From Adiantum capillus-veneris (Eukaryota > Streptophyta > Polypodiopsida > Polypodiales > Pteridaceae), in contig CM043943.1 in the NCBI GenBank assembly GCA_014529385.2, positions 100,811,855-100,875,854 of the forward strand: DNA of 64,000 bases, given 5' to 3'. A program made the translations under genes and the position numbers. This document shows positions 11,896 to 23,227 of this stretch, piece after piece. The stretch's first letter is position 1. Every line of letters starts with the position of its first letter. The notes under the pieces are model-generated. The model saw nothing but the letters and a program-made list of their open reading frames with translations. It was not told the origin of the DNA and ran no database searches.

Positions 11896-12129
11896 TATCA
11901 ATAAAACGACGTAAACTATATCTCTAAAAGAATAATTATACGAGAATCAATGAATGAGTATATCATATAACAAAAGATCATGTACCAACAGTAGCTCGAT
12001 AGAATTTGGACGATCATCAACGGCTCGACTGAATCGGAACGATGTGTAACTGGCTTCTGCAGCAAAGTTACGTCAGTAACAAATATATGATTGATGAAGA
12101 AAAATATAATTGAGAAGTTTTCAATTATG

Positions 12130-13035
12130 AGAAAAATCAAAAGCAAAAAGTAAAATTTTGATTTTCAAACATATTCGCAGTCCGAGACGATAACCCAAAA
12201 TTGGTGCAGAATTTAGAGAAACTTTTTTCTGCAAAGTTATAGACCACATCGATTCCAATCCCCATCGCGGGTAGTTTCTTCTGCAAAGTTGTAGACCACA
12301 TCGATTCCGGTCTTTCACGTGGGTAGTTTCTGCAAAATCGTTTTCAATAAGCACAAAAATCAAAAACAAAATGCAAAAATTGCTTTTTAGGTATGTACGC
12401 AGTCCGCGAACGATAACTCAAAATCGGTGCAGAATTTGAAAACACTTTCTTCTGCAAAGTTATAGACCACATCGATTCCGGTCTCCTTAAATGGGAAGTT
12501 TCTGCAAAATCGTTTCTAATTAGCAGAAAAATAAAAAACAAAAAGCGGAAGTTGCTTTTCAGGTATGTACGCAGTCCACGAACGATAACTCAAAATCGGT
12601 GCAGAATTTGAAAAAACTTCCTTCTACAAAGTTGTAGATCACATCGATTCCGGTCTCCATGGCGGGTAGTTTCTGCAAAATCGTTTCCAATTAGCAGAAA
12701 AATCAAAAACAAAAAGCGGAAGTTGCTTTTCAGGTATGTACGCAGTCCGCGAACGATAACTCAAAATCGGTGCAGAATTTGAAAAAACTTCCTTTTGCAA
12801 AGTTGTAGACCACATCGATTCCGGCCTCCATAGCGAGTAGGTTTTGCAAAATCGTTTCCAATTAGCAGAAAAACCAAAAACAAAATGGGGAAGCTGTTTT
12901 TCAGATATGTACGTAGTCCGTGAACGATAACTCAAAATCGGTGCAGAATTTGAAGAAACTTCCTTCTGCAAAGTTGTAGACTACATCGATTCCGATCCCT
13001 CTAGCGGGTAGTTTCTGCAAAATCAATTTTGATCA
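12130..13035. repeat. ~171-bp tandem repeat array inside the TRIM-like element
   Basis: About five units. The anchor CACATCGATTCC recurs near 12294, 12466, 12638, 12809 and 12979, giving steps of 170-172 bases. Each unit includes CGATAACTCAAAATCGGTGC and TCTGCAAAATCGTTTC. The first unit has an extra internal duplication of ~50 bases. Confidence 0.9.
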
Positions 13036-13063
13036 GGAAAAAAATTGAAAACAAAAACGTACT

Positions 13064-13075
13064 GCTCTGATACCA
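13064..13075 (-). other. Primer binding site of the TRIM-like element
   Basis: GCTCTGATACCA on the plus strand is the exact reverse complement of TGGTATCAGAGC and abuts the LTR at 13076. It fixes the element's orientation as minus. Confidence 0.95.
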
Positions 13076-13247
13076 TGTTGAGAGAGAAGGAGAGAGCACA
13101 GAAGTAGAACCCCAAAGTGTGTAGAATACACACATGAGATGATGTCTATATAGAGGGGACCTGGGTGCCATATATAGAGAAGCCATATATAGAGAAGCCA
13201 TATATAGAGAAGCCATATATTGAGTAGCTTCACATATAAGCTCAACA
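13076..13247 (-). repeat. 5' LTR of the TRIM-like element
   Basis: 172 bases, TGTTGAGAGAG...CTCAACA. It is 30 bases longer than its partner because of two extra copies of a 15-base unit near 13170-13215. Confidence 0.9.
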
Positions 13248-14331
13248 GTTAGCACCTGTTTTGGCAATGGATACATGTCTCCCCCCATCCTTGGTGGCTT
13301 ATCACATTGCAGGCTGATGTGGCCCAACTCTCCGCAATTATAACATGTGGGCGTCTGCCTCTAGAACCTACCATTGCTTTGTCCAACACCATTCCTAGGT
13401 CTTTCTTCGCCTCCTGGTTGATTTGCAAACCTCCCTCGACCTCGATTATTTCCCACTTGACCTAGCAGGTTGAGGCTGAGATTCTTCATTAAATCTACCA
13501 CTTGCCTCATGTCTTGCCTTAGCCCATCATCTTGCACTGCTGTAGTGACCACTGTTGGCATAACCTCAGGAGTAACAGAAACCACTGGTTCATTGATGAA
13601 CTCTACCTTGCGAAGAATCCATAGGCTGAAATTCAGACCTCATGGGCAAAGACTCCACCCCTAACTGGATCATTTTCCTCAACTTCCACTCTTTGTTCCT
13701 TGCTACCTCTAGTGCATCTTCATATGTCCTAGGATTCTTTAGCTCCACTCTCCAACGTATATTCTCCCAAAGACCAGCCAAGAACCTGTCCTTCTTCATC
13801 ATGTCACGCGGGGGTACCTGTGGTGCTAAGGCCTTGCACATTCGCTCCCATGCCAATGAGAACTTACGGATGTACGCATCTACTGGCTCACCTTCCTTTT
13901 GCACTAAAGCCTGTACTTCTTGCCAAACTTTGTCAGGATCTTCTGTCTTCACAAAATCCACTTCCAATCCATGCCTTAGATTGTCCCAACTCAATCTTAC
14001 AGGTGGATCCGTTGCACGCAACTCCTCTTCAAATGCTTTGGACCAAACTCGTGCATCACTCTTCAAACAAATTTGGAGAAGATGTAACATCTGTGCAGGG
14101 TCATGAATCTGGTTGCTAATGCAAGAAACCTCCATCTTTTCCAAGTATTCGACATCTTCATCACTTCTTCCATGAAACTGCGGATAAGAGAAAGCCATGG
14201 CTACCCAAATTACGATGCTTTGAGAACCCCTTCCAACACACGTGCAATAACCCAAAACTTTTGACTCACTCAATTCCCAGAAACTTCAATGGAGCTCAAC
14301 TTTAGATAAGGACAAACACATGCACATCAAA

Positions 14332-14592
14332 TCAGTTTTCATAGTTAATCATTGGGATTACAACAGGCAAAGGACATTCGAGGATCTCTCGTAATCTTCT
14401 TGGCCCGAACATAAAGACTATGCGCTGCTGGAAAAAAATCTTCCTGGACACATGAACATTTATCTGGATTCTCTGAGTTAAATGAAAAGGAGTGAATTGA
14501 GGGCCATTTATCCATCCATTAAAGCCAACCATGGAGCTCCCAAGAAAGCACACCTGTCTTATCCTCTGATTTTGCCAGAATTTCAGCAGCAT
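14332..14592 (-). pseudogene. Gypsy B leader small ORF, C-terminally truncated
   Basis: Copy of the small leader protein described at 51491. It keeps the FTPFHLTQRI, VSRKIFFQQRIVF, FGPRRLREIL and VVIPMINYEN segments, then ends at a TGA where the gypsy C copy has TCA (Ser). Without that change it would run on to the same end. The upstream part differs from gypsy C by an indel near 14515. In fragment A1 (about 7120-7290) the ORF is destroyed by a TAG for Gln and a one-base loss. Confidence 0.6.
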
Positions 14593-14599
14593 AACAACA

Positions 14600-15249
14600 T
14601 AAATGGCTCAAAAGACCAGCCATCATAACTTGGAAACAATTTGATAGAGTTTCCCCAGAAGTAGAGCAGTGAGAACCCAAAATATAGATTGTATATGTAT
14701 GCATAACTGCCAACAATAGAACCCGAGCATCAAGTAGGAATCACTAGTACATAGCCTATGGCGAGGTCACAAAAAGGGTGCTCCAGCTACCTGTATCACC
14801 GAAAGGATCTCCACATTTGAGAATCCCCCAGCTCAATAAAACCTCACGCTATCGACCCTCACACGAAGGCTAATGCAAATCGCATATAGTCAAGTCTCAG
14901 AAATGACTATCTTCCAGACCAAGTCTCAAAAATGGCTGGGACTGCCAAATAGAACCAAATATGGCTCCACAAAGGCGTACAATGGCAGTATCCACACGTA
15001 ACGTACAATACCAGTGGACAATGCGCTCAAACAGGTGCCAAATGATGCATACCCACAACAACTGCAAGTGACACCATTGGTAGTATATCACTGTACTCCA
15101 GCTACCTGTACCTGTGTGAATCACCTGTACATGTACCTGTCCTTGTACCTTGTAATCTGTAATCTGTAATCTGTAATCCCGAATCTCGAAGCTGGAAGCT
15201 CTAGGCAAAAGGTACTCGAAGAAGATCCTCCATGGGGGCGCCAAAAGAA
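14600..15249 (-). other. Gypsy B 5' leader
   Basis: Non-coding leader between the small ORF and the primer site, closely matching 51720-52442 of gypsy C. It includes GACAGAGTTTCCCC-like sequence near 14646, the block with CCTATGGCGAGGTCAC near 14756, and a block ending in CGCTCAAACAGGTGCC near 15025-15040. The middle part is also recognisable upstream of copia E (36210-36520). A primer site (antisense TTTTGGCGCCCCCA) lies at 15233-15246. Confidence 0.75.
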
Positions 15250-16383
15250 TGTGAGCAGGATGGAAACACACAGAATGCCTCTATAACGACCCGACACACA
15301 CTCTTAAGAAGATACACACACACACACACTATGGGGCACCACTCGGCTTACACAACACACCTGGCCGAGAGAGGGAACACACCTATGGAGTGAGAGGAGA
15401 GACACTATGTGTTTGCCCACTCCACACAGAGACACAAACACACACACACACCCAAAACATTTAGCTCAAAAGAGGAGAACTTTTGATATTTAGATAAAAA
15501 TGATCTTGGGCCAACACCAAGGGGGCAAATAGCTCACACAGTATCAGTAAAATAATCCAGATACAATCACAAACTGGAGTAGAAGCTTAGCTCATAGAAG
15601 AAACTTACACAAACAAAACAACAGAAAAAACGTGAGGAATTTGGAAAAATGGACAGCGCCATCGCGTCCGGAACGGCCCAAAACCCAAGTCTACAATGTC
15701 AAAATCCGACCTCGGATGAGCAATTTACGGCCAAAACAGACTCCAAAAACCCCAAAAACAGAGTTGCGTCTGCTCCTCCTCTCTTCTCCATGTTTTTCCT
15801 GGTCTTCTCTCTGGTTTTTCAGTTCCCACACTTAGCTTTATTAGTTGGGCACCCTTGGCCTTTTAGATGATCTCAAACGGACCCCGAACATGCCAAAACC
15901 TGACCTTACAGTGCATAATTGTCACCCTGCTGCATCCATACGCACACCTGACACTCGAATTTTTTCAATAATGCATCCCGCAACCACGTGAAGTGGCCCC
16001 AAAATATGGTCCTCATGATGACCTTTCTGCATAATTACCACAAGAAAACATCCACATTGTGTCCATACTTCTCCACGTGCAAACCCCATTCGCCCTCCTG
16101 ACACCACTAGATGCCATCTGACGCACCTGCTTACCTCATGTAGTCTGCCCGCGGATAGATTCCTCTAGAAGTTTTACGCGCTACCAACTCCTCATTCTTG
16201 TAGAAAAAACACACTAGTACTGGTAATAGTAAAAATCGATGCACTATGTACATCCTGTCCTACCTGTACACATGTGGGCCCCACGTAACCACCTTGCTAT
16301 GGAAAATGGGCAATCCTTTATTCGATGCACCATGCATGTGTATGTACATACGAGAAATCCCTTGCTCCAAAAAACTCCTGACA
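15250..16383 (-). repeat. 5' LTR of gypsy B
   Basis: 1134 bases, plus-strand ends TGTGAGC... and ...CTCCTGACA. It matches the left LTR of gypsy C (44996-46119) along its whole length. Antisense AATAAAGCTAAG near 15830 is a possible polyadenylation signal. Short CA and GT repeats lie within it. Right of it lies CACTA transposase sequence. Confidence 0.85.
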
Positions 16384-16608
16384 ACGTGAGGCCACAAGAT
16401 GCAGCCTCTGACAGTTTGGAGGGTGATCATGCAGAGCACATTCCCAACGAGGCTATGTTTGTACGTGAGATTAACGAAATGATCAAGAAGATCATGCATT
16501 CAGAAAGTCTTATCTATGATGACATAAAAAAGTGAAGCCAATACGCCATTGTATGGCGGAGCTCATGTGTCTAGATTGAAGCTGCTCCTGGTTCCTTTCA
16601 ACATGCGG

Positions 16609-16719
16609 GTAAAGTTTGGATAGATGATCTATTACAATGTGTCTACTTAATTAAAAAACTCTAAATGTATAATATACCAGATTACTTACAAAAGTGTTTT
16701 GTATTTTTTCTCTATGTAG
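16609..16719 (+). other. Candidate intron 1 of CACTA transposase
   Basis: GT at 16609 (ATGCGG|GTAAAG) and AG at 16719 (CTATGTAG|ATTTCTC) with a T-rich tract before the acceptor. Coding similarity to TNP2 stops and resumes at these points. Confidence 0.55.
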
Positions 16720-17447
16720 ATTTCTCAATGAGCAAATATTGCGAGCTGATAATGTGATGCCAAATTCGAGAGAGGAAGCAAGAAAGATGTTGCAAAACTT
16801 GGGAGTGGATTACAATTCCATTCATGCTTGTCGTAAGGAATCCATTCTTTTCAGAGGGGAAGACATAGACATGGAGAAGTGCTTGAAATGTGATTCGGAG
16901 AGATATTGAGTCGATCTCCACGGACAAAATGTTCCACATAAGAAGTTGTTGCAACACTTTCCTCTGCTGCCTCGCATCAAACATTTCTTTGAATGCAAGT
17001 CCATGGTTGCCTAGCATCATGGCACGAGGAGAATGAACGGTGTGCTACGGATCCTTGCAAATTGCACGGCATAGAAGCAGATAGACAACACATGGCCGAA
17101 TTTTTCCAGGGAAGCTCAAAATTTGCACCTCGACGTGGCTATGGATGGCGTAAATCCATTTGGTCAGGTAGACATCTTACAGTGTGTATGGCCAATTTCC
17201 ATTGTCAACTACAACATTCCCTTGTGGTTGACTACCACGAAGAAGCACCTGTTTCTAAGCTTGATTGTGCCAGGTGGTATAAAGTGAAGAATATGGATTT
17301 ATATCTTTGTCCACTAAGAGCTACGACAATTGTGGATTGGCATAGAAGTGTTGGAAATGAGTCAACACACAGGTTGAAGCAATGCTTTGATCAGAGGTAT
17401 TCTGATGTGGACCATGCATGACTATCCTAGACTAACAAAATGCTTAG

Positions 17448-17984
17448 GTGATGTATACTCAAACTCACATTAGGAAAAGTTTGGACTCAAAAATGGGCCT
17501 TGTAAGAATTGTTGATGTGGCATAGCTTTCAAAAAGTGGGGATCGGTCAATTTTTTGCAAATAAGATCCAAACTTGTCGGAGGTTGGATATTTAGAATCT
17601 ACTCTTCAAATGCTATCTATTGATATATAGCATGCATGTATCGGACATTGCCTTCATGTAGATCTAGAAAAAGGTGATATTAGATTACCGTAATGGTAAC
17701 AAAACCTGGCTAATTGAAACAAAATGGCATAACTTTCATAGAAGTCATCCAAACTTTTCGGACCTTGGCTCTTTAGAATCCATTTTTCAAGAACTTTCCA
17801 ATGATAGGTCATATCATGGGGTTCTAAGCAATATTCAGAGGGGTCTACCGGGTTGCTTTCTTTTGTACAACTTTGATGATGTGGCACTCTTAAAAGGCCC
17901 AAAAATGAGTTCAATTTTTTCCTAATGAACACTATAAACCTTTGTTTTTCTCATGTGGATTTTTTTTCATGTGTATACATGTAG
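17448..17984 (+). other. Candidate intron 2 of CACTA transposase
   Basis: Donor TTAG|GTGATG and acceptor CATGTAG|GGC. Removing it keeps the frame and joins KCLG to the conserved GYRACVTC segment. The interior has no coding similarity and holds two related AT-rich segments (near 17565 and 17748) sharing ATCCAAACTT.TCGGA. Confidence 0.6.
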
Positions 17985-19265
17985 GGCTCCAGACAAGTGG
18001 ATACAGAGCATGTGTCACATGTAGCCCTAGACTTAATGCATCTCGGGCACCCTCACTCAAGAAGAAAATCAAAGGTCATCAAGTGCATCTTCCAGAGGAT
18101 CATGAGTTATGCAATGATTTTTTGGTATGAGAACCGCCAAGGATTTTTGCTTGAGAATGGTTAGAGTAGAAGCATATGTGTGATGACGGTTTGCCCCCAG
18201 GGATGAAGAGATTATCTCTATGGTATGAGTCACCATATTAGCCCCGACTCATGATAAATTACTTGCTAAATTCAATGCACATATTCAAGAATGTGGATAA
18301 TCTACTGTGGGACCATCTCCTCAATAAGAAAGATACTTTGGGAGCCAGAATTGACATTAGAAATGTGAATCGTATGGAACAATAATGGCCGCAAACAGCA
18401 CCCGTTGGATCAATAAAACTCCCTAAAGCACCATGGATCTTGATAAGAGGCCAGGAATGCAAAGTGAAAGAGATCTCTCGATCCATGCATACGTCCACTG
18501 GTGTAATGCATTTTCTCCAAACATGTTTCACTAAAGAAGGAAAGATTACTAGTTTGAAGTCACACGACTGACGTAAAATGTGCTAGATATATTTGAAGTG
18601 AAATAGAACATAGTGGGAATTGTGTAGCATATCCGTGTGTGGATTTAATACTATTGCTAGACTTATTCTGCAGTTTATTTTACCAGTGGCCATTGAGGGT
18701 TGTTTGTCCCCTAGCGTCCGTACCACAATCTACAAATTCGCGAAGTTGGTGCAATGGATCTCCAAAAAGGAGATCCATGTAGGCTCCATACCATCCGCCA
18801 AACCAAATGCTCTGAAGATTGTTTGCATGTTTGAGAAACACTTTTCTAGTACCATGCTAACCATTCAAGTGAATCTTCTTGTTCACATAGTTGATGAGGT
18901 GGAATTAGCAGACACAATGCATTCCATATGGATGTTATTTTTAGAACGTTTCATGAAAACGCTCAAGGGATATGTGCCTCAAAAGGCACATCCAAAGGGT
19001 AGCATGGCAGAGGGTTGGCTGGTATCAGAGTTCCTAGTTTACATTAGAGAGTGGCTATACGTATTTGATCGTGATTGAGATACACTTTGGTGCACCATAG
19101 ATAATGAACACATATTTGGGATTGTGATGTGAAATCTTAGTGTTGAAAAGAAAATGATGGAAGATCTAGAGGCTAAGATCAATCAATTTTGCATGCTTCA
19201 CAATCTAGTGAGGCAAAAGTGGATTTCACAGTACGAGGATACAAATCAATAGCGACAAAAGCCAC

Positions 19266-21633
19266 TGATAGCCGTTTTTTCGGCTCTTTGTAATTTCCAC
19301 AGTGAGTTACCTCACCCTACCAAAATCACCCAAACACTGTGGCTATCCCTACCATTTCACTGTACATAGGCGTGCGTGAGTCACGGGACTTTTCCCATAT
19401 CTTCTTAAAAACCCTCAGCTAGCTAGTCACTGGGCTAGGTGAGCCAAAAAAAATAAAAAAAATAAAAGTATATTATGGCCTCTTTGTGTGTAAATATTTC
19501 ATTGTATATATGGCCTAAATATAGGGATTTTTAATAATTATTTTGGTATTTTATTTAAATATTTCTACTTAGGTATGTGTTTTATGTACACCTTCTTTCA
19601 TCCTCTTACACCATAATTATATTTTTTATTTTTATTTTTTTTGCCAATATGTACATACTCTAACCTCATATTTTTCCTTTATACAAATCACTCCCACATT
19701 TTCACCCTCACCCTCATGAAAAAAAAAAAATTGATTTCTACTCATTGGTTACTTTTATTATATTATTTACTTGCATACCTTTTCCTCTTTCACCCAAAAT
19801 AATTCAAGGAGGGACCATATCATATGATTCCAATATCTTTCCATATCCATAACTCCTCCATATTTTTATTATTATTTTTACTCATTATTCTAACACCATG
19901 TGCTCATTGAGCTAAAGTCCATGAATAGTCCATACACTAGTCCCACCATGTATATATTTCTTATTTCACCAATAATCCTCCTCCATGCATGGGTCAAGGG
20001 CAACTTGAATGCTTTGTATTATAATATGACAAAGGAGGGGCTCACTCTTGGATGCATTGTACAAATTCAACAAAGGAGGGGACCACTAAAAGACTTTTGC
20101 AGGCATAAAAAACAGGCTTTTTGGTGAGAATTTTGGCACCTATCTCCACTCCAAATTTGGAGCGGTGGTCAAAAGAGAAAATGTAGCCCACGCTCTGAAT
20201 AATCACCCCAAATTTTTTCATGATTTTTGGAGCTACCAGCTGTGAGCTATGATTTTTTTAGTGGACCCCAGTTTTCCCATGCTATGCAGCCACACTCTCT
20301 CTTCCACTTTATCATTTTCCTCTTTCACACACACTTCTCCACTCATCATCCCCATCTCTCTCACCACTCCTCTCTGCACACTGCTCACCTTCTCCTCAAC
20401 CTTGAAGAATAAGAGAAACCATGGTGAACTCATACCTCCCACACACAATTCCATTTCAAAATTGACCACCTAGTCTCATTTTTCCTCCTCCAAATTACCC
20501 ATATCTATCAAAAAACCACAAAATTCAGCCTCTTCTCTTAAAAGATAGCATCATGGTGGTTGATTACTCAGCTTCAATTACCTTGTCTCTCAAGGAAGGT
20601 CAAGAGTGGAGAAAAAATGTACCGTCAAAGCTAGTGGACCGTCAACAAGCGTCAAAATTGGCCCTACTCAAGACACTTGGAGCATCAACCCTGTAAGAAA
20701 TCCACCTTTTCTTACCTCTTAAGAGTTTTTCTTCCTTATTTGTATCCTACATGGATACTCCCATTGTAAATATTCAATTCCATTTGTAAATTAATACTAA
20801 CTCTACTAACACTAACCCACTATGAAAAGTCCTATCACCTCCATTTCTCTCCTCTCTCTTTCCCCACCAACTTCTTGATAATTCCAAGTAAAAGAAATTA
20901 GATAAATTGCTGAAAATCTAACCCAACCATGGTTAGAGGAGTAACCCTAGCCTTCAAAATTGCTAAAAAAGGAGGGTGTAGCTAGCATAAAAGGGGGAAG
21001 CCATAAGCAAGAGCACTATGCTATAGCTTGAGAAGCCAAGCTCAACCTCTCTAGAAGGAGCTCTTGAGTGGAAGCTCATTGTCTTATGTATGTGCATGTG
21101 TTGTAATAAGGGATTAGTAAGGGAAATCTATGCCATTGTAAGAGAGAGAGTGATCATTCAATTGAGAGTAGGAAATCTATCATTTCTCCTACTAGTGTAA
21201 GCCCGACATTCGCTGAATCAAGGAGGGTGGATTTGGACTAAGCTTGGATACTTTGTCTCCCTTCCAACGTGAAGTAATGGACAACAATGATGCGTAAGTG
21301 TCTTGGTGTTTTTTTGTTAAGTTCTTGATAGCTTGTCTCTGGTGTTGTCATCAATCTAGCCATAAATCCCACATACTGTAAGAGGGCGACAGGGTGGAGA
21401 GGACTCCCCTGGCCTTAAGACAGTGATTGGGGTGGCTTTTCTCGTGATGTGTTGTGGTGAAATTTACGCAAGCTATGTTGAACAAGTACTAATTTCACTT
21501 TGCTTTGTCATGACAGATTTGTAAGAAGGTATTAATGCAACAAGCACCCCCTCCCCCTTTCTCTCTCTTTCTTAAATATATAGTTGTGTTTGCTTGATCA
21601 TCGCCGATACGTTTCAAAGCAGCCCGAGCACTA

Positions 21634-21697
<64 letters not shown>

Positions 21698-21960
21698 TCG
21701 TGTTTAGTGTGTGACAGTATTCCATTGGTGTTAGGGTTAGTGTAAATTCCTTGCTTGTTTGTGGGTTGCTCTAACGATTCTCCTCTTTTGCGTCCTAGTT
21801 CGCTCTTAAACTAGGTGGTGCCCCTTGTGTAGTTGGGATTTGGTGGTGGGTTTGTTGTTTTGGTTTGTGTTGTGTTGTGCCCCAGCCCCATTGAGCAGCA
21901 CGGGAGCCTTGAAGGGTGTCTAGAGGCCACTCTTCTTGTTGCCCGCCCCGGACCGCCTCA
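19266..21960 (+). mobile_element. 2.7-kb insertion with TG...CA ends, probable solo LTR
   Basis: Copy 1 of the CACTA element (AAAAGCCACGAATTGG at ~1176) shows the empty site. Here the same sequence is split as AAAAGCCAC|TGATAG...CGCCTCA|CCACGAATTGG. The target duplication CCAC is 4 bases (19262-19265 and 21961-21964). The insert starts TG, ends CA, has no protein-coding similarity, a TATA-like CATAAAAGG near 20988 and a CT microsatellite near its 3' end, as the copia A LTR has. A long solo LTR of an element not otherwise present is the simplest reading; a non-autonomous element is the alternative. Orientation is inferred from the TATA-like box. Confidence 0.7.
21633..21700 (+). repeat. CT microsatellite
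   Basis: (CT)n interrupted by single A bases, inside the 2.7-kb insertion. Confidence 0.9.
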
Positions 21961-22277
21961 CCACGAATTGGGTGGAGACAGGGAAGACGACCACTGATGC
22001 AATAACTGGTGGTTCTTGAGAGCCTACTACCATTCATGAGCTTAAGATGGTAGCACAACTAGTTGAAAAGTGCACAACAGTGTGGCGAATAAGTGACTAA
22101 GGAGAAGAGGAGTGGGAGTACTCGTGGAGTTGCAGCCCCAATGTATGTTTGCAATGTACGACTCGTGTCTTTCGAGATGTTTGAAGGACCGCTCATAATT
22201 TTTTTTTCTTGTAGTATAAGTCATACATAGCAGCATGGTCTCCATCTGCTTCAAAGCGATCAACACGCTCCCAGAGT

Positions 22278-22984
22278 TTGGTGTTGACTAAACAATCTAC
22301 ACACTCCTCTAGGCACCAACGCTCTAGTGGTGGCATCAATTTATGTGGAGGACCCGCCGTTGATGCTTCCACACCACCTTGTAGTCATCAAAGTTCCTTA
22401 ACTTTTGCTTCTTGGCCCATCCCCACACTAGCCATGGCATTTCCCTTTACTCAAGGTTTTGCACGGCTATCGATCGTTCTTGGCTACACAACACTCGCTT
22501 CTCCTCCAAGAGTCACCCCACTTGACACTCATTGCTTTGGGGCCCAAACTCCATTGCAGACACCTATCATCTCTACCCCCATAGAGACGCCACTCGAGAC
22601 CCATGCGGAGACGCCTGCACGGCAACGACACCAAGGTTCTCGTGTCACAGACAAGAGGGCTTGCCGTACTCAATTGACAGCAGCGGCAAAATCTTCTTGG
22701 ATGACAACGGCAAGAAGGGGATCTCACGCATGCGTGGCTTTTGCTCTCAGGTGTTTTGACACTACATACTAAAAATCTGGAGTGAAATGTCAAATGAATT
22801 AAAAGATAAAGCCATCAGCATGCTGCATGACGAGTTTCCTATGTCAAATCGAGATGAGTGCGTCAATAAAGACCTGATGAAGGTGCGGATACGCAAGTGC
22901 TATAAGCAGAAGCGCTCCGAAGTGCAAAAAAAAATAAAGCATGGGTGGAATAGGCCAGATTGGCTAGCCAATCTGGCTAAATAA
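22278..22984 (+). pseudogene. CACTA second gene, TNPD/Ptta-like, copy 2
   Basis: Counterpart of 1430-2205. The Ser/Pro/Thr-rich segment (22278-22772) is followed by the basic segment 22787-22984, which is open here (NKDLMKVRIRKCYKQKRS, then WNRPDWLANLAK). The two segments are in different frames. Probable accessory DNA-binding protein of the CACTA element; function not shown. Confidence 0.5.
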
Positions 22985-23227
22985 GATTGGTAGCCAAATA
23001 AGATTGGTAGAATACAAAGCAAGGAGCACATGAGAATCCTGACAAGTGGAAGCAACAAAAGGAGACATCGATAGTGGAAGTAGAGATAGGGAGCTCCCAC
23101 CACTTGGGGAATGACCCTCTTGATGGGTGTCTATATGCGTCGCTAAATTGGGAATTGCAGCATTGCTATTGTTTAGTGTGGAGCATGTTTTACCGCTTGT
23201 AGTAATCTTGTATTAAAAACACACATT

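Larger units (their letters stand above)
10808..13247 (-). mobile_element. Non-autonomous LTR element (TRIM/LARD type) inside gypsy B
   Basis: Complete insertion with all structural hallmarks and no gag or pol. It has terminal direct repeats of 142 and 172 bases, TGTTGA...CAACA ends (left end mutated to TT), a perfect initiator-tRNA-Met primer site next to the right LTR, a purine tract (antisense of CCCCCGCTC) next to the left LTR, and a 5-base target duplication GTTAG (10803-10807 and 13248-13252). The empty site is visible in gypsy A1 (CTCGTTAGCACCTG, ~6029). The LTRs differ by only three substitutions plus a 30-base repeat-length change, so it is recent. The interior is mainly two tandem-repeat arrays. 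Confidence 0.9.
10209..14198 (-). pseudogene. gypsy B gag-protease, split by an insertion
   Basis: ATG at 14198 starts MAFSYPQFHGRSDEDV. Gag is open from there to ~13590, then frameshifted (13361-13585). The zinc knuckle near 13290-13345 reads CYNCGELGHISLQC. The frame is then cut by the 2.44-kb insertion at 10808-13247 and resumes at 10802 with the basic linker and protease (VDGGAQICVITHS near 10220-10260). Without the insert the two halves join at GTTAG, which is the target duplication. Confidence 0.85.
10209..16383 (-). mobile_element. Ty3/gypsy element B, 5' half with LTR, antisense
   Basis: Minus-strand element retaining, in its own order, a 5' LTR (15250-16383), primer site, leader, small leader ORF, gag and the start of protease. 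It is cut off at 10209 by fusion to copia A copy 2 and is interrupted by a separate LTR element at 10808-13247. Right of 16383 the CACTA transposase begins, so gypsy B probably inserted into the CACTA element; its 3' half and 3' LTR are lost, so no target duplication can be checked. Confidence 0.85.
16384..19265 (+). pseudogene. TNP2-like CACTA transposase, exons with two introns
   Basis: Fragments in order: an exon to 16608 (PLYGGAHVSRLKLLLVPFN); a second exon 16720-17447 with DNVMPNSREEARKMLQNLGV, HKKLLQHFPLLPRIKHFF, the transposase core MDGVNPFG and WTMHDYPRLTKCLG; and a third from 17985 with GYRACVTC followed by HLPEDHELC. The DUF4218 domain is at 18620-19078. The order matches the Transposase_21 then DUF4218 architecture. 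Several stops and frameshifts break the exons (16534, 16907, near 17010, 18126 and others), so the gene is dead. Confidence 0.75.
16384..23227 (+). mobile_element. CACTA (En/Spm) DNA transposon, copy 2 (longer)
   Basis: Contains the N-terminal TNP2 exons missing from copy 1 and then the whole of copy 1's content (18081-19265 and 21961-23227). It is interrupted at 19266-21960 by a TG...CA element flanked by CCAC. Its left end is cut by gypsy B and its right end by the LTR of copia A copy 3, at the same base as in copy 1. Confidence 0.8.

Noticed and set aside
12121-12971. Repeated minus-strand ORFs with a recurring SAPILSYRSRT-like phrase
   Set aside because: They follow the 171-bp tandem repeat; the phrase recurs because the DNA repeats, and frames are not kept across the array.
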